64,000 bases of DNA, taken from Marinobacter fuscus. Its GTDB lineage: Bacteria; Pseudomonadota; Gammaproteobacteria; Pseudomonadales; Oleiphilaceae. This document shows positions 1 to 9,401 of this stretch, in pieces. A program made the translations under genes and the position numbers. The notes beneath the pieces are model-generated. The model ran no database searches. It was not told where the DNA came from and saw nothing but the letters and a program-made list of their open reading frames with translations. Location: assembly GCF_003007675.1 (NCBI RefSeq), contig NZ_PXNP01000076.1:124001-188000 (forward strand), read 5' to 3'. Positions within the stretch are counted from its first letter, which is position 1. Every line of letters begins with the position of its first letter.

Positions 1-161
1 ACTTTGCCCGCTGTATTCAGGATCAGCCCGCCGAGCGAGTAGCCCTGATTGGCATTGGCGTTTACCCGCCAGTCACTGCGGTGCAGGTATTCCCGGACCG
101 TGCCGGAGATATCCAGTTTCGAGGCGTCTGAAGACGGTGCATGGGATGGGGTGGCGGGCAT
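1..161 (-). CDS. nrdD: Anaerobic ribonucleoside-triphosphate reductase, N-terminal fragment (runs off the window)
   Basis: Only the first 53 codons lie in the window; the gene continues leftward past base 1. The start is the ATG at 161-159, preceded by GGAGGA at about 6 nt. The translation contains the stretch DWRVNANANQGYSLGGL, which I recognise from class III (oxygen-sensitive, glycyl-radical) ribonucleotide reductases that make dNTPs under anaerobiosis. A B12-independent RNR behind a cobalamin riboswitch is a known arrangement in genomes that also carry the B12-dependent class II enzyme. The identification rests on a short stretch, so a related RNR remains possible. Confidence 0.68.
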   Translation of the reverse strand, partial: MPATPSHAPSSDASKLDISGTVREYLHRSDWRVNANANQGYSLGGLILNTAGK

Positions 162-166
162 GTTTC

Positions 167-209
167 CTCCTGAAAGCGCGTCGGGGGCAGCCTCTCGCGC
201 TGTCAGGAG
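167..209 (-). promoter_or_regulatory. Shine-Dalgarno-sequestering hairpin (riboswitch expression platform)
   Basis: On the minus strand the arm CTCCTGAcAGCGCG (209-196) pairs with CGCGCTtTCAGGAG (180-167), giving 13 paired bases around one mismatch. The second arm contains most of the GGAGG ribosome-binding site of the gene starting at 161. The hairpin lies between the aptamer and the start codon, as expected for translational OFF control. The pairing is seen in the sequence; the regulatory role is inferred. Confidence 0.75.
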
Positions 210-274
210 ATCAGGCACAGCTACGCCATGCCAGATCATCTGATCACCCTGAGCCGCGAAGGTGCCATTTATCA

Positions 275-450
275 TTTGCCTGGCAGGTCTTCGGACTCAG
301 GGGCTGTGAACCTTCCGGTTCGGCCTTGCGGGGCGACTTCCCGGCAATTGCCAGTGTCTCGCTGCCCCACTCGTTCCCCAATACCGCTGCGCGTCAGTTC
401 CGGAGTCTCACCGGATTCCGCACCACAATCACAACATGTTGTGGATTACC
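275..450 (-). promoter_or_regulatory. Cobalamin (adenosylcobalamin) riboswitch
   Basis: Read on the minus strand, the conserved core GCGGAATCCGGTGAGACTCC is followed by GGAACTGACGCGCAGCGGTA, and about 75 nt later comes the B12 box AGTCCGAAGACCTGCC (297-282). These elements and their order match the cobalamin riboswitch family. The 5' boundary near 450 is approximate. The element sits in the leader of the RNR gene that starts at 161. Ligand binding is expected to lower expression of the B12-independent enzyme. Confidence 0.92.
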
Positions 451-461
451 AGAACGCAAAC

Positions 462-490
462 ACTATATACGGGACTTTCGGTCAACTCAA
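462..490 (-). promoter_or_regulatory. Sigma-70-type promoter for the riboswitch/nrdD transcript
   Basis: On the minus strand TTGAGT (490-485) and TATAGT (467-462) are separated by 17 bp. Each differs from the consensus hexamer by one or two bases. The position is just upstream of the riboswitch aptamer, so the transcript would start at its 5' edge. Confidence 0.6.
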
Positions 491-536
491 GATATTATTT
501 ATTTTATTTAAATGTTTAGAAATTACGGTAACCGGA

Positions 537-1547
537 TTAGCCCAGAATCAGCGGCGTCACCACAGCACCACCCACCAGCAAGGTAATGAACAGACACAAT
601 GCCAGCACAAAGGGCTTTACACCCAAACTTCTAAGGGCTTCGATCCGGGTCTGGAAACCCAGCGCCGCCATGGCCATGGTCATGGCGACCTGCCCCGCCA
701 GTACCAGCCCGCCCTGAATCTGGCCAGGTAACTGAAGCACACTGTTGAGCCCGACAACCGCCATGAAGCCAAAGGCAAACCAGGGGATAATCAGTTTCTG
801 CGCGCCCTCTCCTGCATATTCGGCAGCTTCCGCATGAGCAGCACGGTGGCGATTCCAGATTTGCCCGATGACCAATAGGAAGGGCACCAGGAGCATCACC
901 CGAACCAGCTTCACAATCACCGCATTGGTGAGGGCATCCTGGCCCACCGCACCACCGGCAGCGACCACTTGCGCCACCTCATGCACAGTAGAGCCGATGT
1001 ACACTCCGTACAAACCTTCATCCCAGCCCATGATCGGGTAAAGAACCGGATAGACAAACATCGCCAGGGTACCAAACAGCACCACAGTGGCCACCGCCAT
1101 AGACGTTGCCGCCGGTCGTGACCGGATGGTGCCTTCGGTGGCCAGTACCGCAGCCGCCCCGCAAATAGCACTGCCGGCACTGGTCAGAATGGCGGTGTCG
1201 CGGTCCAGTTTCAGCCAGCGGGTACCCAGCCAGTAACCTGCCGTGGTAATGGTCACTACCACCAGGCTATCCAGCAGCACCACTTTTGGCCCAAGGGCCA
1301 TCAGTTGTTGTACCGTGAGGGAGAAACCGAACAGCACGATACCGCCTCGCAGCAACCAGCGGGCAGAAAACCCCAGGCCCGGCGCCACGCCCTTTAACCG
1401 TTTCCCTGCGGCCAGGTTACCAAACAAGAGCCCCAGCAACAGGGTAAACACCAGAGGCCCCAGGCCGGTTTGCTGCACCGGCGGCAAAGCGGCAATGCCA
1501 TAGCCTGCCAGTGTCAGAAACGCACACCATGCCAATCCCCTGAACAT
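537..1547 (-). CDS. YeiH/UPF0324-family membrane protein, putative sulfate/anion exporter
   Basis: A 336-residue, very hydrophobic protein with about ten predicted membrane segments. It matches the UPF0324 (YeiH) family in length and in the conserved central patch with SAICGAAAV and the later STVHEVAQV. Members are annotated as putative sulfate exporters, but the substrate is rarely tested. The first in-frame ATG (1553) lies directly against the GGAG, so I chose the next ATG, at 1547, which has CGGAG at a workable distance. The LysR gene that often accompanies yeiH is absent. The 1548-1799 gap is AT-rich and holds no other gene that I can see. Confidence 0.82.
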   Translation of the reverse strand: MFRGLAWCAFLTLAGYGIAALPPVQQTGLGPLVFTLLLGLLFGNLAAGKRLKGVAPGLGFSARWLLRGGIVLFGFSLTVQQLMALGPKVVLLDSLVVVTITTAGYWLGTRWLKLDRDTAILTSAGSAICGAAAVLATEGTIRSRPAATSMAVATVVLFGTLAMFVYPVLYPIMGWDEGLYGVYIGSTVHEVAQVVAAGGAVGQDALTNAVIVKLVRVMLLVPFLLVIGQIWNRHRAAHAEAAEYAGEGAQKLIIPWFAFGFMAVVGLNSVLQLPGQIQGGLVLAGQVAMTMAMAALGFQTRIEALRSLGVKPFVLALCLFITLLVGGAVVTPLILG

Positions 1548-1799
1548 CTCCATCTCCGAACTTTTTAATATATGGATATTCTATAGTTTGCGAATATATT
1601 TCAAAAACGGGCGTTTTGCATTTGTTTAATCGATTCTATCGATATAATCCGGCATGACTCTGACCATCCCGGAGCAGGCCTCGCATTGACCTACAATGCC
1701 ACGGTGAACTGTGAACAAGCGTGATAGGCTGCCCCCAACCTTGCGACCAGAAGGCGATAGACCAGAACCTCCACCATCAGCCATACAACTGGAGACAGA

Positions 1800-2786
1800 G
1801 TGTCGGGTGCAAAAAAGGAAACCCCAGAACTGACTCGCGTGGCAGCCCTGCAGATGCAAGGCCGGGTTGGTGATATCCAGTATAACCTCCACCACGTGAG
1901 AGAGTTACTGGATGAAGCCATACACCAGAAGGCAAAAGTGATTGCCGTGCCAGAATTCTTCACCACGCCCGTCGTGGAGAATCCCAGGCTGTGGGCCGCC
2001 AGTCTGCCCCCGGAAAACCCGGCACTGGACCTGCTGAAAGAGTACGCGAGGGATCATCAACTCCTGATTGGCGGCTCCTACCTGGAGCACCGCCCGCAGG
2101 GTGATGTGTATAACTGCTATACCCTGGTACAACCGGATGGCCAGGTGAGCCGGCACGACAAAGACCAGCCCACCATGATCGAGAATGCTTATTACACTGG
2201 CGGACGCGATGACGGCATACACCAAACCTGCTTTGGCCGGGTCGGCACGGCCGTTTGCTGGGAAACCATTCGCACCCGCACCCTTGAACGCTTGCACGGC
2301 AAGATTGATTTTGCCATGACCGGCAGCCACTGGTGGTCGCCGCCATTCAACTGGTCAGTTCTGAAAGGCTTTATCGACACCATGGCCAGCATGAATGCCG
2401 ACTACATGGCGGAGGCACCGGGTCAGTTTGCGCGTATGCTTGGTGTTGCCAACCTACACGCGGCACATTGCGGATCACTGGGAGGCACCATCCCGATGGC
2501 ACCTTTCGGCCTGCCCTCTCCCCGATATCAGGGAGAACTGATGGGCGAGGCGCAGATTATCGACAACACAGGCAACCAGCTGGCTCGCCGCCACCGCCAC
2601 GAAGGCCCCGGGGTAATTACCGCGGACCTGGAGTTGACACCCGGAGAGCCTTCACTGGAAACGCCCGATCGCTTCTGGATTCCAGGGCTCGCCTGGCGCT
2701 TCCGGTTCTTCTGGCAGCAGCAGAACTGGTGTGGGCGAAGCCTTTATCAGAAAGCCCGGAAGCAAGGCTGGCTGCAGCACCAGTAA
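1800..2786 (+). CDS. Carbon-nitrogen hydrolase (nitrilase superfamily)
   Basis: A 328-residue cytoplasmic enzyme with the nitrilase-fold catalytic triad visible: Glu52 in PEFFT, Lys121 in HDKDQPTM and Cys153 in TAVCWE. Such enzymes hydrolyse non-peptide C-N bonds (amides, N-carbamyl groups, nitriles). The C-terminal half carries extra aromatic-rich sequence (NRFW-like, FRFFWQQQNW), longer than the minimal 260-280-residue members. The start is GTG at 1800 with GGAGAC just upstream. The substrate cannot be told from sequence. It is convergent with the flavoprotein gene at 2796, with only 9 bp between the stops. Confidence 0.8.
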   Translation: MSGAKKETPELTRVAALQMQGRVGDIQYNLHHVRELLDEAIHQKAKVIAVPEFFTTPVVENPRLWAASLPPENPALDLLKEYARDHQLLIGGSYLEHRPQGDVYNCYTLVQPDGQVSRHDKDQPTMIENAYYTGGRDDGIHQTCFGRVGTAVCWETIRTRTLERLHGKIDFAMTGSHWWSPPFNWSVLKGFIDTMASMNADYMAEAPGQFARMLGVANLHAAHCGSLGGTIPMAPFGLPSPRYQGELMGEAQIIDNTGNQLARRHRHEGPGVITADLELTPGEPSLETPDRFWIPGLAWRFRFFWQQQNWCGRSLYQKARKQGWLQHQ

Positions 2787-2795
2787 GCACACCTG

Positions 2796-4127
2796 TCAAC
2801 GCATATCAAAAAACTCCCGGTGCATCCGGCGGGCCGGGATACCCCATTTCCGGAACTGGCTGAACAGGGTCTTGGCCAGACCTACCGGGCCGCAGAACCA
2901 AAGACTGGCCTGCTGCCAGTCGGGCACGGCATCCCGGATTTCCTCCGGTGTCAGTCGGCCCTCGGTACGACTGCATCGAATAACCAGGTTAACGCCCGCG
3001 GCTTCAGCATCCGCCCGCAGCTTTGTCAGAGCCTCCTCGCTGACATCGGCAGTGGGGTGGAACAGGTAGATAGTACGATTATCCGGTTTGCTGGCCAGGC
3101 GCCCCATCCGGGCAATAAACGGCGTGATCCCTATGCCCGCGCCTACCCAGATCTGAGTGCGGCAATCATCTTCAAAATCAAAACCGCCATAGGGCCCCTC
3201 CAGTGTAACCGGCATGCCCTCGCAGATCCGGTGGCTGGCCCGGCGAGTATGGTCCCCCAGTTCCTTGACCACGAATTTCAGACACCGGGTTTCCGGGTTC
3301 CAGTCTGAAGCAATGGTATAAGGGTGAGGGCCCTCCGCAGCATCCGACGTAATAAAGGCGAACTGCCCGGGGTTATGGAGGGACCAGTCCTGCTCGACCC
3401 TTACCAGAAACTCGAAGACTCTCAGCTCCGGATATCGGGTTACCGAAACCACCTCCCCCGGCACCTTCCGGACCTTGCCCGGCCAGCCAAGCAGAAGTAA
3501 AACCGCTGCGATACTGCCGGCGACAACAGCGAACTGGGTCAGCCAGCCAATCGGCGCCGCCCAATAATCAAACTTCATCAGGATAAAGCTGTGCCAGGCC
3601 AGGGGCAGAAAAGCCACCGCCAGCAGTTTGTGAGTTTTACGAAACAGGTGGTAAGGAAAGGCTTTTACCAATGCCAGCACAATCAATACGGCCGCGGCGT
3701 AGAAAGCCCATTCTCCCAAAGTTTCTGCCAACCCCCTTTGGCCGCGGAACCAGGCTTCAAGGCCAGTGAGTTGCTGTCCCGCCCCTTTGCCGGCCGGCTT
3801 CTCCAGCCAGCCCCAGCCCACCATCCACTTGGTGCCCTTGGCCCACCACCAATGCAACGTAGCCAGCACCAGTGAACCAATGCCCAGCCATTTGTGCAGC
3901 CGGTACACCTTGTCGAGACCACCAACCCAACGCTCCAGAATCCGGAGCCGCAGCGCCAGCACCAAAGCCACCGCCATCATGACCACAGCAAGAACCCCCG
4001 AATACTGGACAAACACCGACCGGAACGGGAAGTAAGCAAACGGGCTCACCCAGAGGCTATCGGCTGCGAACCAGACAGCACTGACGACTGCAACCAGCCC
4101 CCAGAAAAACAACGGAATACGCGACAT
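2796..4127 (-). CDS. Ferric-reductase-like transmembrane flavoprotein oxidoreductase
   Basis: A 443-residue protein with about six membrane helices in the first half, including histidines spaced as in heme-binding ferric reductase/NOX domains (KVYRLHKWLG, LATLHWWW, LFRKTHKLL, LAWHSF). An FAD-binding domain follows (GPHPYTIAS) and then an NAD(P)H-binding module (WVGAGIGITPF, ending MHREFFDMR). The architecture suggests transfer of electrons from NAD(P)H through FAD and two hemes across the membrane. I chose the ATG at 4127 because AGAGGA lies 7 nt upstream; an in-frame start 12 codons earlier lacks this. The physiological acceptor is unknown. Confidence 0.82.
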   Translation of the reverse strand: MSRIPLFFWGLVAVVSAVWFAADSLWVSPFAYFPFRSVFVQYSGVLAVVMMAVALVLALRLRILERWVGGLDKVYRLHKWLGIGSLVLATLHWWWAKGTKWMVGWGWLEKPAGKGAGQQLTGLEAWFRGQRGLAETLGEWAFYAAAVLIVLALVKAFPYHLFRKTHKLLAVAFLPLAWHSFILMKFDYWAAPIGWLTQFAVVAGSIAAVLLLLGWPGKVRKVPGEVVSVTRYPELRVFEFLVRVEQDWSLHNPGQFAFITSDAAEGPHPYTIASDWNPETRCLKFVVKELGDHTRRASHRICEGMPVTLEGPYGGFDFEDDCRTQIWVGAGIGITPFIARMGRLASKPDNRTIYLFHPTADVSEEALTKLRADAEAAGVNLVIRCSRTEGRLTPEEIRDAVPDWQQASLWFCGPVGLAKTLFSQFRKWGIPARRMHREFFDMR

Positions 4128-4328
4128 GACAATTTCCTCTGCGTCGCCATCAACAAATAGCAAACTACGCTTACCACCGATCGTAATGCTTGAGGTAAAT
4201 CAAACCGGATGGCCTTTACACGGCTTTTACCTACACCCTGAACCATGACTTGCCCACCTTGCTTCTTGCGTAATCGGCAACCACCTACCAGAATAAAGCA
4301 ATTGATTACTTTCTTCAGGGAAGCTCCA

Positions 4329-4967
4329 ATGGCAACCACAAAAGCGCCCGAAAAACGAACCTACCAAAGCACCGAACTGCGCCAGTCCGCCACTATCGAG
4401 GCGGTCGTCCAGCTGTGTGCCGAACAGGACCCGGCCACCCTGACCACCGCCCGGATTGCCGATGAAGTGGGGCTGTCGCAGGGTGCGCTGTTCAAGCATT
4501 TCCCGAACAAGAACCGGTTGTGGGAATCCGTGGCCGGCTGGGTTTCGGAGCAGCTGACCAGTCAGGTATTCCGCGAGGCAGACCGGCACAAGCACGCTGA
4601 CCAGGCCCTGGAAGCCATGTTTCGCGCCCATGTGGGCTTTATCGCCCGACACCCGGGCATTCCCCGCCTGATGCTGGGTGAGCTGCAAAAACCCGGCAAC
4701 GGCCCCGCCAAAACCATCGTCCGCCAGGCCCTTGCCCGCTACCGCAAAAAGGTGGTCGGTTTACTGAAGCTAGGCATCGAACAGGGGCGCATAGCCGCCG
4801 GTATCGATACCGAAGCGGCGGCGGTGTTGTACCTCGGCGCCATTCAGGGGCTGGTGGTTCAGGCAATGGTCAGCGGAGAGATTGCGACGCTTGAGCAGAC
4901 TGCCCCCCGAATTTTCAAACTTTACAGCGCCAGTTTTCAGGAGATGAGCAATGACCCGGAAAAATAA
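4329..4967 (+). CDS. TetR/AcrR-family transcriptional regulator
   Basis: A 212-residue protein with an N-terminal helix-turn-helix (TTARIADEVGLSQGALFKHF, about residues 38-58) and an all-helical ligand-binding domain. AGGGA precedes the ATG at 4329. Its 3' end overlaps the membrane-fusion gene by 17 bp, so it is first gene of the efflux operon and likely represses it until a substrate binds. Confidence 0.9.
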   Translation: MATTKAPEKRTYQSTELRQSATIEAVVQLCAEQDPATLTTARIADEVGLSQGALFKHFPNKNRLWESVAGWVSEQLTSQVFREADRHKHADQALEAMFRAHVGFIARHPGIPRLMLGELQKPGNGPAKTIVRQALARYRKKVVGLLKLGIEQGRIAAGIDTEAAAVLYLGAIQGLVVQAMVSGEIATLEQTAPRIFKLYSASFQEMSNDPEK

Positions 4968-6273
4968 ACTGACGCTGGCGCTGGCCCTGATTGCCGGCAT
5001 TGCCTTTGTGGTCATCATGGTAAAGCTGAAACAGCCACCGGAAAGGGTCGAGGCGCAGGCAACCGCAACGCCAGTGCGGATTATGGAGGTCACGCCCCGT
5101 GAGTTCCGTACCGAAGCCCGCGGTTATGGTCAGGTGCTGCCGGCCCGAAGCTGGAATACGGTGGCCAACGTGGGTGGCCGGGTTGTCTGGAAACACCCGG
5201 AGCTGGAGAGCGGCAATATCATCTCGGAGGGCACGCGGCTGCTAGAGATCGACCCGACCCGCTATGAGCTGGCCGAAGCCTCCGCCAGGGCCGACCTGGC
5301 TGGCATTGAAGCGGAGCTGCGACAACTGGACCAGGAAGAACGCAATACCGGCGAGTTACTCAAGCTGGAAGAACGCCGGTTAACACTGGCACGGCGGGAG
5401 CTGGACCGGGCTGAAACCCTGGTGGCTCGGGGGGCCCTGTCGCAAACCCGCTACGAAGAACAACAACGGGCCACCCTGCAACAGGAGCAGGCAGTCCAGA
5501 CCCTGCGCAACCAGCAGAACCTGATTCCTGCCAGGCGGGAGACCCTGCAAGCCCGTATGGCCAGAACCGAGTCTGCCCTGGCCAGTGCCCGGGAAGACCT
5601 GGACGACACCCGTTTTGAAGCGCCCTGGGATCTGCGTGTCCACCAGGCCGACATCGACACTGGCCAGCATGTCAGCCCCGGGCAGACGCTGTTCATTGCC
5701 GACGACATCACCCGCGCCGAAGCCACCGTGCAGCTGGAAGTGGCGGAACTGCGCCGGGTGCTGTCGCAGTTGTCCGGGGGCAGCCTGCCGGAAACCGGCT
5801 CCAACAACCGCTTCGCCGACTTTCATGACCAATTACCCCTGGACGACCTGAATATCCGGGTAACCCCCACCAACGTGCCGGATGCCCACTGGCCGGGCAA
5901 ACTCACCCGGGTCACCAGCAGCCTGAACCAGGCCACCCGCACCGTTCAGGCCGTTATTTCTGTAGACGAACCCTACCGAAACGCCAACCCGCCGGCACGC
6001 CCGCCCCTGGTCCGCAACATGTTTGTGCAGGCCAGCATTACCGCGCAGACTCCCGAGCCCGTCATCGTTATCCCGGCCAGCGCGGTGCATCAGGGCGTGG
6101 TGTACCTTGCCGACGACGACAACCGCCTGCAGCGCCAGCCCGTGTCTGTCGCCTGGCAACAAGGTGAAGATGTCGTTATCGATAAGGGGCTGGCACCGGG
6201 AGACCGGCTGGTTCTGGATGACCTGGTTCCGGCCATCGACGGCACTCTGCTGGCTCCGGGAGATCAGCCATGA
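4951..6273 (+). CDS. RND efflux periplasmic adaptor (membrane fusion protein, HlyD/AcrA family)
   Basis: A 440-residue protein with one N-terminal membrane anchor (LTLALALIAGIAFVVIMV), a lipoyl/barrel-sandwich half (ARSWNTVANVGGRV), a long coiled-coil hairpin rich in Glu, Arg and Leu (about residues 105-215), then beta-barrel and membrane-proximal domains. It would bridge the inner-membrane pump encoded next to an outer-membrane channel. Its stop overlaps the pump gene by 4 bp (ATGA). No outer-membrane TolC-like gene is present in the operon, so one from elsewhere is presumably shared. Confidence 0.9.
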   Translation: MTRKNKLTLALALIAGIAFVVIMVKLKQPPERVEAQATATPVRIMEVTPREFRTEARGYGQVLPARSWNTVANVGGRVVWKHPELESGNIISEGTRLLEIDPTRYELAEASARADLAGIEAELRQLDQEERNTGELLKLEERRLTLARRELDRAETLVARGALSQTRYEEQQRATLQQEQAVQTLRNQQNLIPARRETLQARMARTESALASAREDLDDTRFEAPWDLRVHQADIDTGQHVSPGQTLFIADDITRAEATVQLEVAELRRVLSQLSGGSLPETGSNNRFADFHDQLPLDDLNIRVTPTNVPDAHWPGKLTRVTSSLNQATRTVQAVISVDEPYRNANPPARPPLVRNMFVQASITAQTPEPVIVIPASAVHQGVVYLADDDNRLQRQPVSVAWQQGEDVVIDKGLAPGDRLVLDDLVPAIDGTLLAPGDQP

Positions 6274-9200
6274 TCCGCTGGTTCGCGGGCCACCCGACCG
6301 CCGGTAACCTGCTGCTGATTCTGATTCTGGCAGCAGGCCTGTTCGCTGCCCCCAACCTGACCCGGGAAACCTTCCCCGACTACCTGCCGCCGGAAGTCAG
6401 CATCACCATGGAATACCGGGGTGCCACCGCTGCGGATGTGGAGGAAGCCATCTGCCAGCGGCTGGGCGAAGCGCTGCAGCGGGTGGATTACATGAGGGAG
6501 GTTTCCTGCACCGCCCGGGACAACCAGGCCCAGACCATTGCCAGCATGGAACCCCGGGGTGATATGGGCCGGTTCCTGGACGATATCCGCACGGAAATCG
6601 AAGCCCTGACCGACCTGCCCGAAGAAGCCGAAGACCCGGTCATCCGTGAGCTTTACCGCACCAGCCTGGTCGCCGCCATCGCGGTGTACGGGCCCATGAG
6701 CTTCTCTCACCTGGAAGCCTACACCAGCCAACTGGAAGACCGCCTGTTCGCCATGGACGGCGTGGCCGATGTGATTCCCGTGGGCCTGTCCCAGCGCCAG
6801 TGGCACATCGAAGTATCCCGCGACCTGCTGCGCCAGTATGGCCTCGGCGTACGCGACATAGCCCGGGCCATCAACAGCCAGAACCTGGACATGCCCCTGG
6901 GCACCATCGAGACCGACAGCCAGGACATCCAGCTGCGGTTTGTGGATGAACGCCGTTCCCTGCAAGCCCTCGCCGAGTTGCCGGTTATAGGCGGACAAGC
7001 CGGCGCTGTGCTGACGCTGGGCGACATTGCCACCATCACCGAGGCCCACGAACGGGAAGAGGAACGGGTGGACTTCAACGGCCAGCGCGCCATCGTTCTG
7101 GAGATCCACAAAAACCGCCATGACGATGCCCTGCGGGTGATGGATTCCCTGGAAACCTTTATCGACGAGGAAAAAGCCCGCCGTGGTGGCAATGTCGAGC
7201 TGAAAATCACCCAGAACATGACCTCGATTGTGAGGGACCGCCTGCAAATGCTGGTGGGCAATGGCATCACCGGGCTGCTGCTGGTAGGCCTGGTGATGGC
7301 CCTGTTCTTCCGCCCCCGCCTTGCCTTCTGGGCGCTGTTCGGGCTGCCGACTGCGTTTACCGGTGCCTTTGTGGTTATGGCCCTCACCGGCCTGTCCCTG
7401 AACATGATCACCCTGGTGGCCCTGCTGATGGCCATCGGTATCGTGATGGACGACTCGGTGGTGATCACCGACAACATTGCCCAGTGGCACGCCGACGGCA
7501 ACAATCCGCTGGAAGCTGCCGCCAGAGGCACTCAGGAAATCCTGCCCGGCGTGCTGTCATCGTTCCTGACCACCATTTCGGTCTTCATTCCCCTGGCCTT
7601 TCTGGCCGGCGAGCTGGGAGCCGTGCTGGAAGTCTTGCCGGTGGTTTTGATCGCCGCACTGGCCGCATCGCTCATCGAAGCCTTCTGGATACTGCCCCAC
7701 CACCTGAAAAGTGGACTGGGCAAGAGGCGCGTGAACCCCCCTTCCCCTTTTCGCACCGCCTTCGACAACGGCTTTGAAAAAGCCCGAGAGCACGTCGGGC
7801 GGCTGGCCGACGGCGCTATCCGTTTCCGGTATGGCGTACTGGCGGCCATGCTGTTGATACTTCTTGGCTCTGTGGGGCTGATGGCCGGTGGCCATGTGCG
7901 TATGGAAGCCATGCCAGAAATCGACGGCGACGTACTGGAAGCCCGGGTGCTGATGCCCCAGGGCACGCCCCTGCACCAGACCCGGGCTATTACCGAACGC
8001 ATCACCTCGGCCATGCTCCGGCTCAACGAGGAATACACGCCAGACCAGCCCGACCAGCAAGCACTGGTACAGAACATCCAGACCCGCTTCAACCAGCACG
8101 CCGGTGCCGGCGAAAAAGGCGCCCACGTGGCCACGGTGATGGCCGATTTGCTGACCGCGGAGCTGCGCACTGTGGACCTGGCCACCCTCACCGACCGCTG
8201 GTACGAAGAGATCGGTGAGATACCCGGGCTGATTGCCCTGAACATCCAGGAGCCCGGATTCGGCCCCGCCGGCATTCCGATCGAAATCCGCCTGCAAGGC
8301 AGCGACCTGGGTGAACTAAAAGCCGCTGCCCGGTACCTGGGTGCCGAAATCGCCCGCTACAACGGCACCTTCAACGTGCTGGATGACCTTCGGCCCGGCA
8401 AGCCCCAGCGCATACTGTCACTGAACGACACAGCACTGTCCCTGGGATTAACCGCCGCCGAAGTGGCCAGCCAGGTTCGCACCGGCTTGCTCGGTGATAT
8501 CGTGGATACCGTACAGATTGGAGACCAGCACATAGAAATCCTGCTGCGCCAGACCAGCGCTGAACGCAACACACGGCAATTCCTGGAAGATACGGTGATC
8601 ACCACCGGCAAAGGCCAGATGGTGCCGCTGCGGGAAGTGGCCACCATCACCGAGGAACGGCAATGGTCGCAGGTCACCCGCATTGACGGCCTGCGCACGG
8701 TGACGGTCTCGGCCGATGTCAACGGCCGGAAGACCAATGCCGATGCCATTATCACCGACCTTCAGAACACGGTATTCCCAGAGCTGCGCGAACAATGGCC
8801 GGAGGTCACCCTGCAGGTGGAAGGTCAGACCGCCCGCTCCCGGGAAACCGGCCAGTCCATCGCCCGGGGGTTGCTGATCGGGCTGCTGGGAATTTTCCTG
8901 ATCCTGTCGTTCCAGTTCCGCAGTTACCTGGAACCGATCATCGTGATGCTGGCCATCCCGGTGGCCTTTATGGGAGCCGTGTGGGGCCACATGCTGATGG
9001 GCTATAACCTGTCTATGCCCTCGCTGATCGGAGCCGCCTCACTGGCCGGGATTGTCGTGAACAACGCCATTCTGCTGGTGCAGTTCATCAAGAGTTACCG
9101 GGAACAGGGCATGAACGCGCGGGAAGCGGCCGGTGCCGCCAGCCGTGCCCGGTTCCGGGCGATCCTGATTACCACCAGCACCACCGTCGCCGGCATGCTG

Positions 9201-9362
9201 CCCCTGCTGGCAGAAACCAGTACCCAGGCCATGGCGGTGATTCCGCTGGTGATCTCGTTGGTGTTCGGCTTGCTGGTGTCCACCGTGCTGATCCTGGTGG
9301 CCTTGCCAGCGCTCTATGCCATTCTTGAGGATCTGGGCTGGGCCCGTAATAACGGGTCCTGA
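6270..9362 (+). CDS. RND efflux transporter, inner-membrane pump (AcrB/MMPL family)
   Basis: A 1030-residue protein, the usual size for RND pumps, with one N-terminal helix, a large periplasmic loop, a bundle of helices, and then a repeat of this pattern. Family motifs include GIVMDDSVVITDNI in the first bundle (paired acidic residues of the proton relay) and GIVVNNAILLVQF in the second. It is translationally coupled to the adaptor gene. The substrate is not evident; the sequence reads as an HAE-1-like drug or solvent pump rather than a metal pump, because the metal-type central motif is missing. Confidence 0.92.
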   Translation: MIRWFAGHPTAGNLLLILILAAGLFAAPNLTRETFPDYLPPEVSITMEYRGATAADVEEAICQRLGEALQRVDYMREVSCTARDNQAQTIASMEPRGDMGRFLDDIRTEIEALTDLPEEAEDPVIRELYRTSLVAAIAVYGPMSFSHLEAYTSQLEDRLFAMDGVADVIPVGLSQRQWHIEVSRDLLRQYGLGVRDIARAINSQNLDMPLGTIETDSQDIQLRFVDERRSLQALAELPVIGGQAGAVLTLGDIATITEAHEREEERVDFNGQRAIVLEIHKNRHDDALRVMDSLETFIDEEKARRGGNVELKITQNMTSIVRDRLQMLVGNGITGLLLVGLVMALFFRPRLAFWALFGLPTAFTGAFVVMALTGLSLNMITLVALLMAIGIVMDDSVVITDNIAQWHADGNNPLEAAARGTQEILPGVLSSFLTTISVFIPLAFLAGELGAVLEVLPVVLIAALAASLIEAFWILPHHLKSGLGKRRVNPPSPFRTAFDNGFEKAREHVGRLADGAIRFRYGVLAAMLLILLGSVGLMAGGHVRMEAMPEIDGDVLEARVLMPQGTPLHQTRAITERITSAMLRLNEEYTPDQPDQQALVQNIQTRFNQHAGAGEKGAHVATVMADLLTAELRTVDLATLTDRWYEEIGEIPGLIALNIQEPGFGPAGIPIEIRLQGSDLGELKAAARYLGAEIARYNGTFNVLDDLRPGKPQRILSLNDTALSLGLTAAEVASQVRTGLLGDIVDTVQIGDQHIEILLRQTSAERNTRQFLEDTVITTGKGQMVPLREVATITEERQWSQVTRIDGLRTVTVSADVNGRKTNADAIITDLQNTVFPELREQWPEVTLQVEGQTARSRETGQSIARGLLIGLLGIFLILSFQFRSYLEPIIVMLAIPVAFMGAVWGHMLMGYNLSMPSLIGAASLAGIVVNNAILLVQFIKSYREQGMNAREAAGAASRARFRAILITTSTTVAGMLPLLAETSTQAMAVIPLVISLVFGLLVSTVLILVALPALYAILEDLGWARNNGS

Positions 9363-9365
9363 CGT

Positions 9366-9393
9366 AAAGGCCGGGTTCAGTGTCCCAGCCTTT
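9366..9393. terminator. Bidirectional terminator hairpin
   Basis: AAAGGCcGGG and CCCaGCCTTT form a stem with one mismatch and an 8-nt loop. It lies between the convergent RND pump and ubiV stops, and both flanks give a short A/T run. Confidence 0.65.
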
Positions 9394-9401
9394 GCTATTG
9401 T

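Noticed and set aside
1630..1655. Short palindrome TCGATTCTATCGA upstream of the nitrilase gene.
   Set aside because: Short, AT-rich and not near a recognisable promoter; chance occurrence is likely.
6264..7490. A 408-codon minus-strand frame inside the RND pump gene.
   Set aside because: Antisense shadow; the pump gene on the plus strand is full length with clear motifs.
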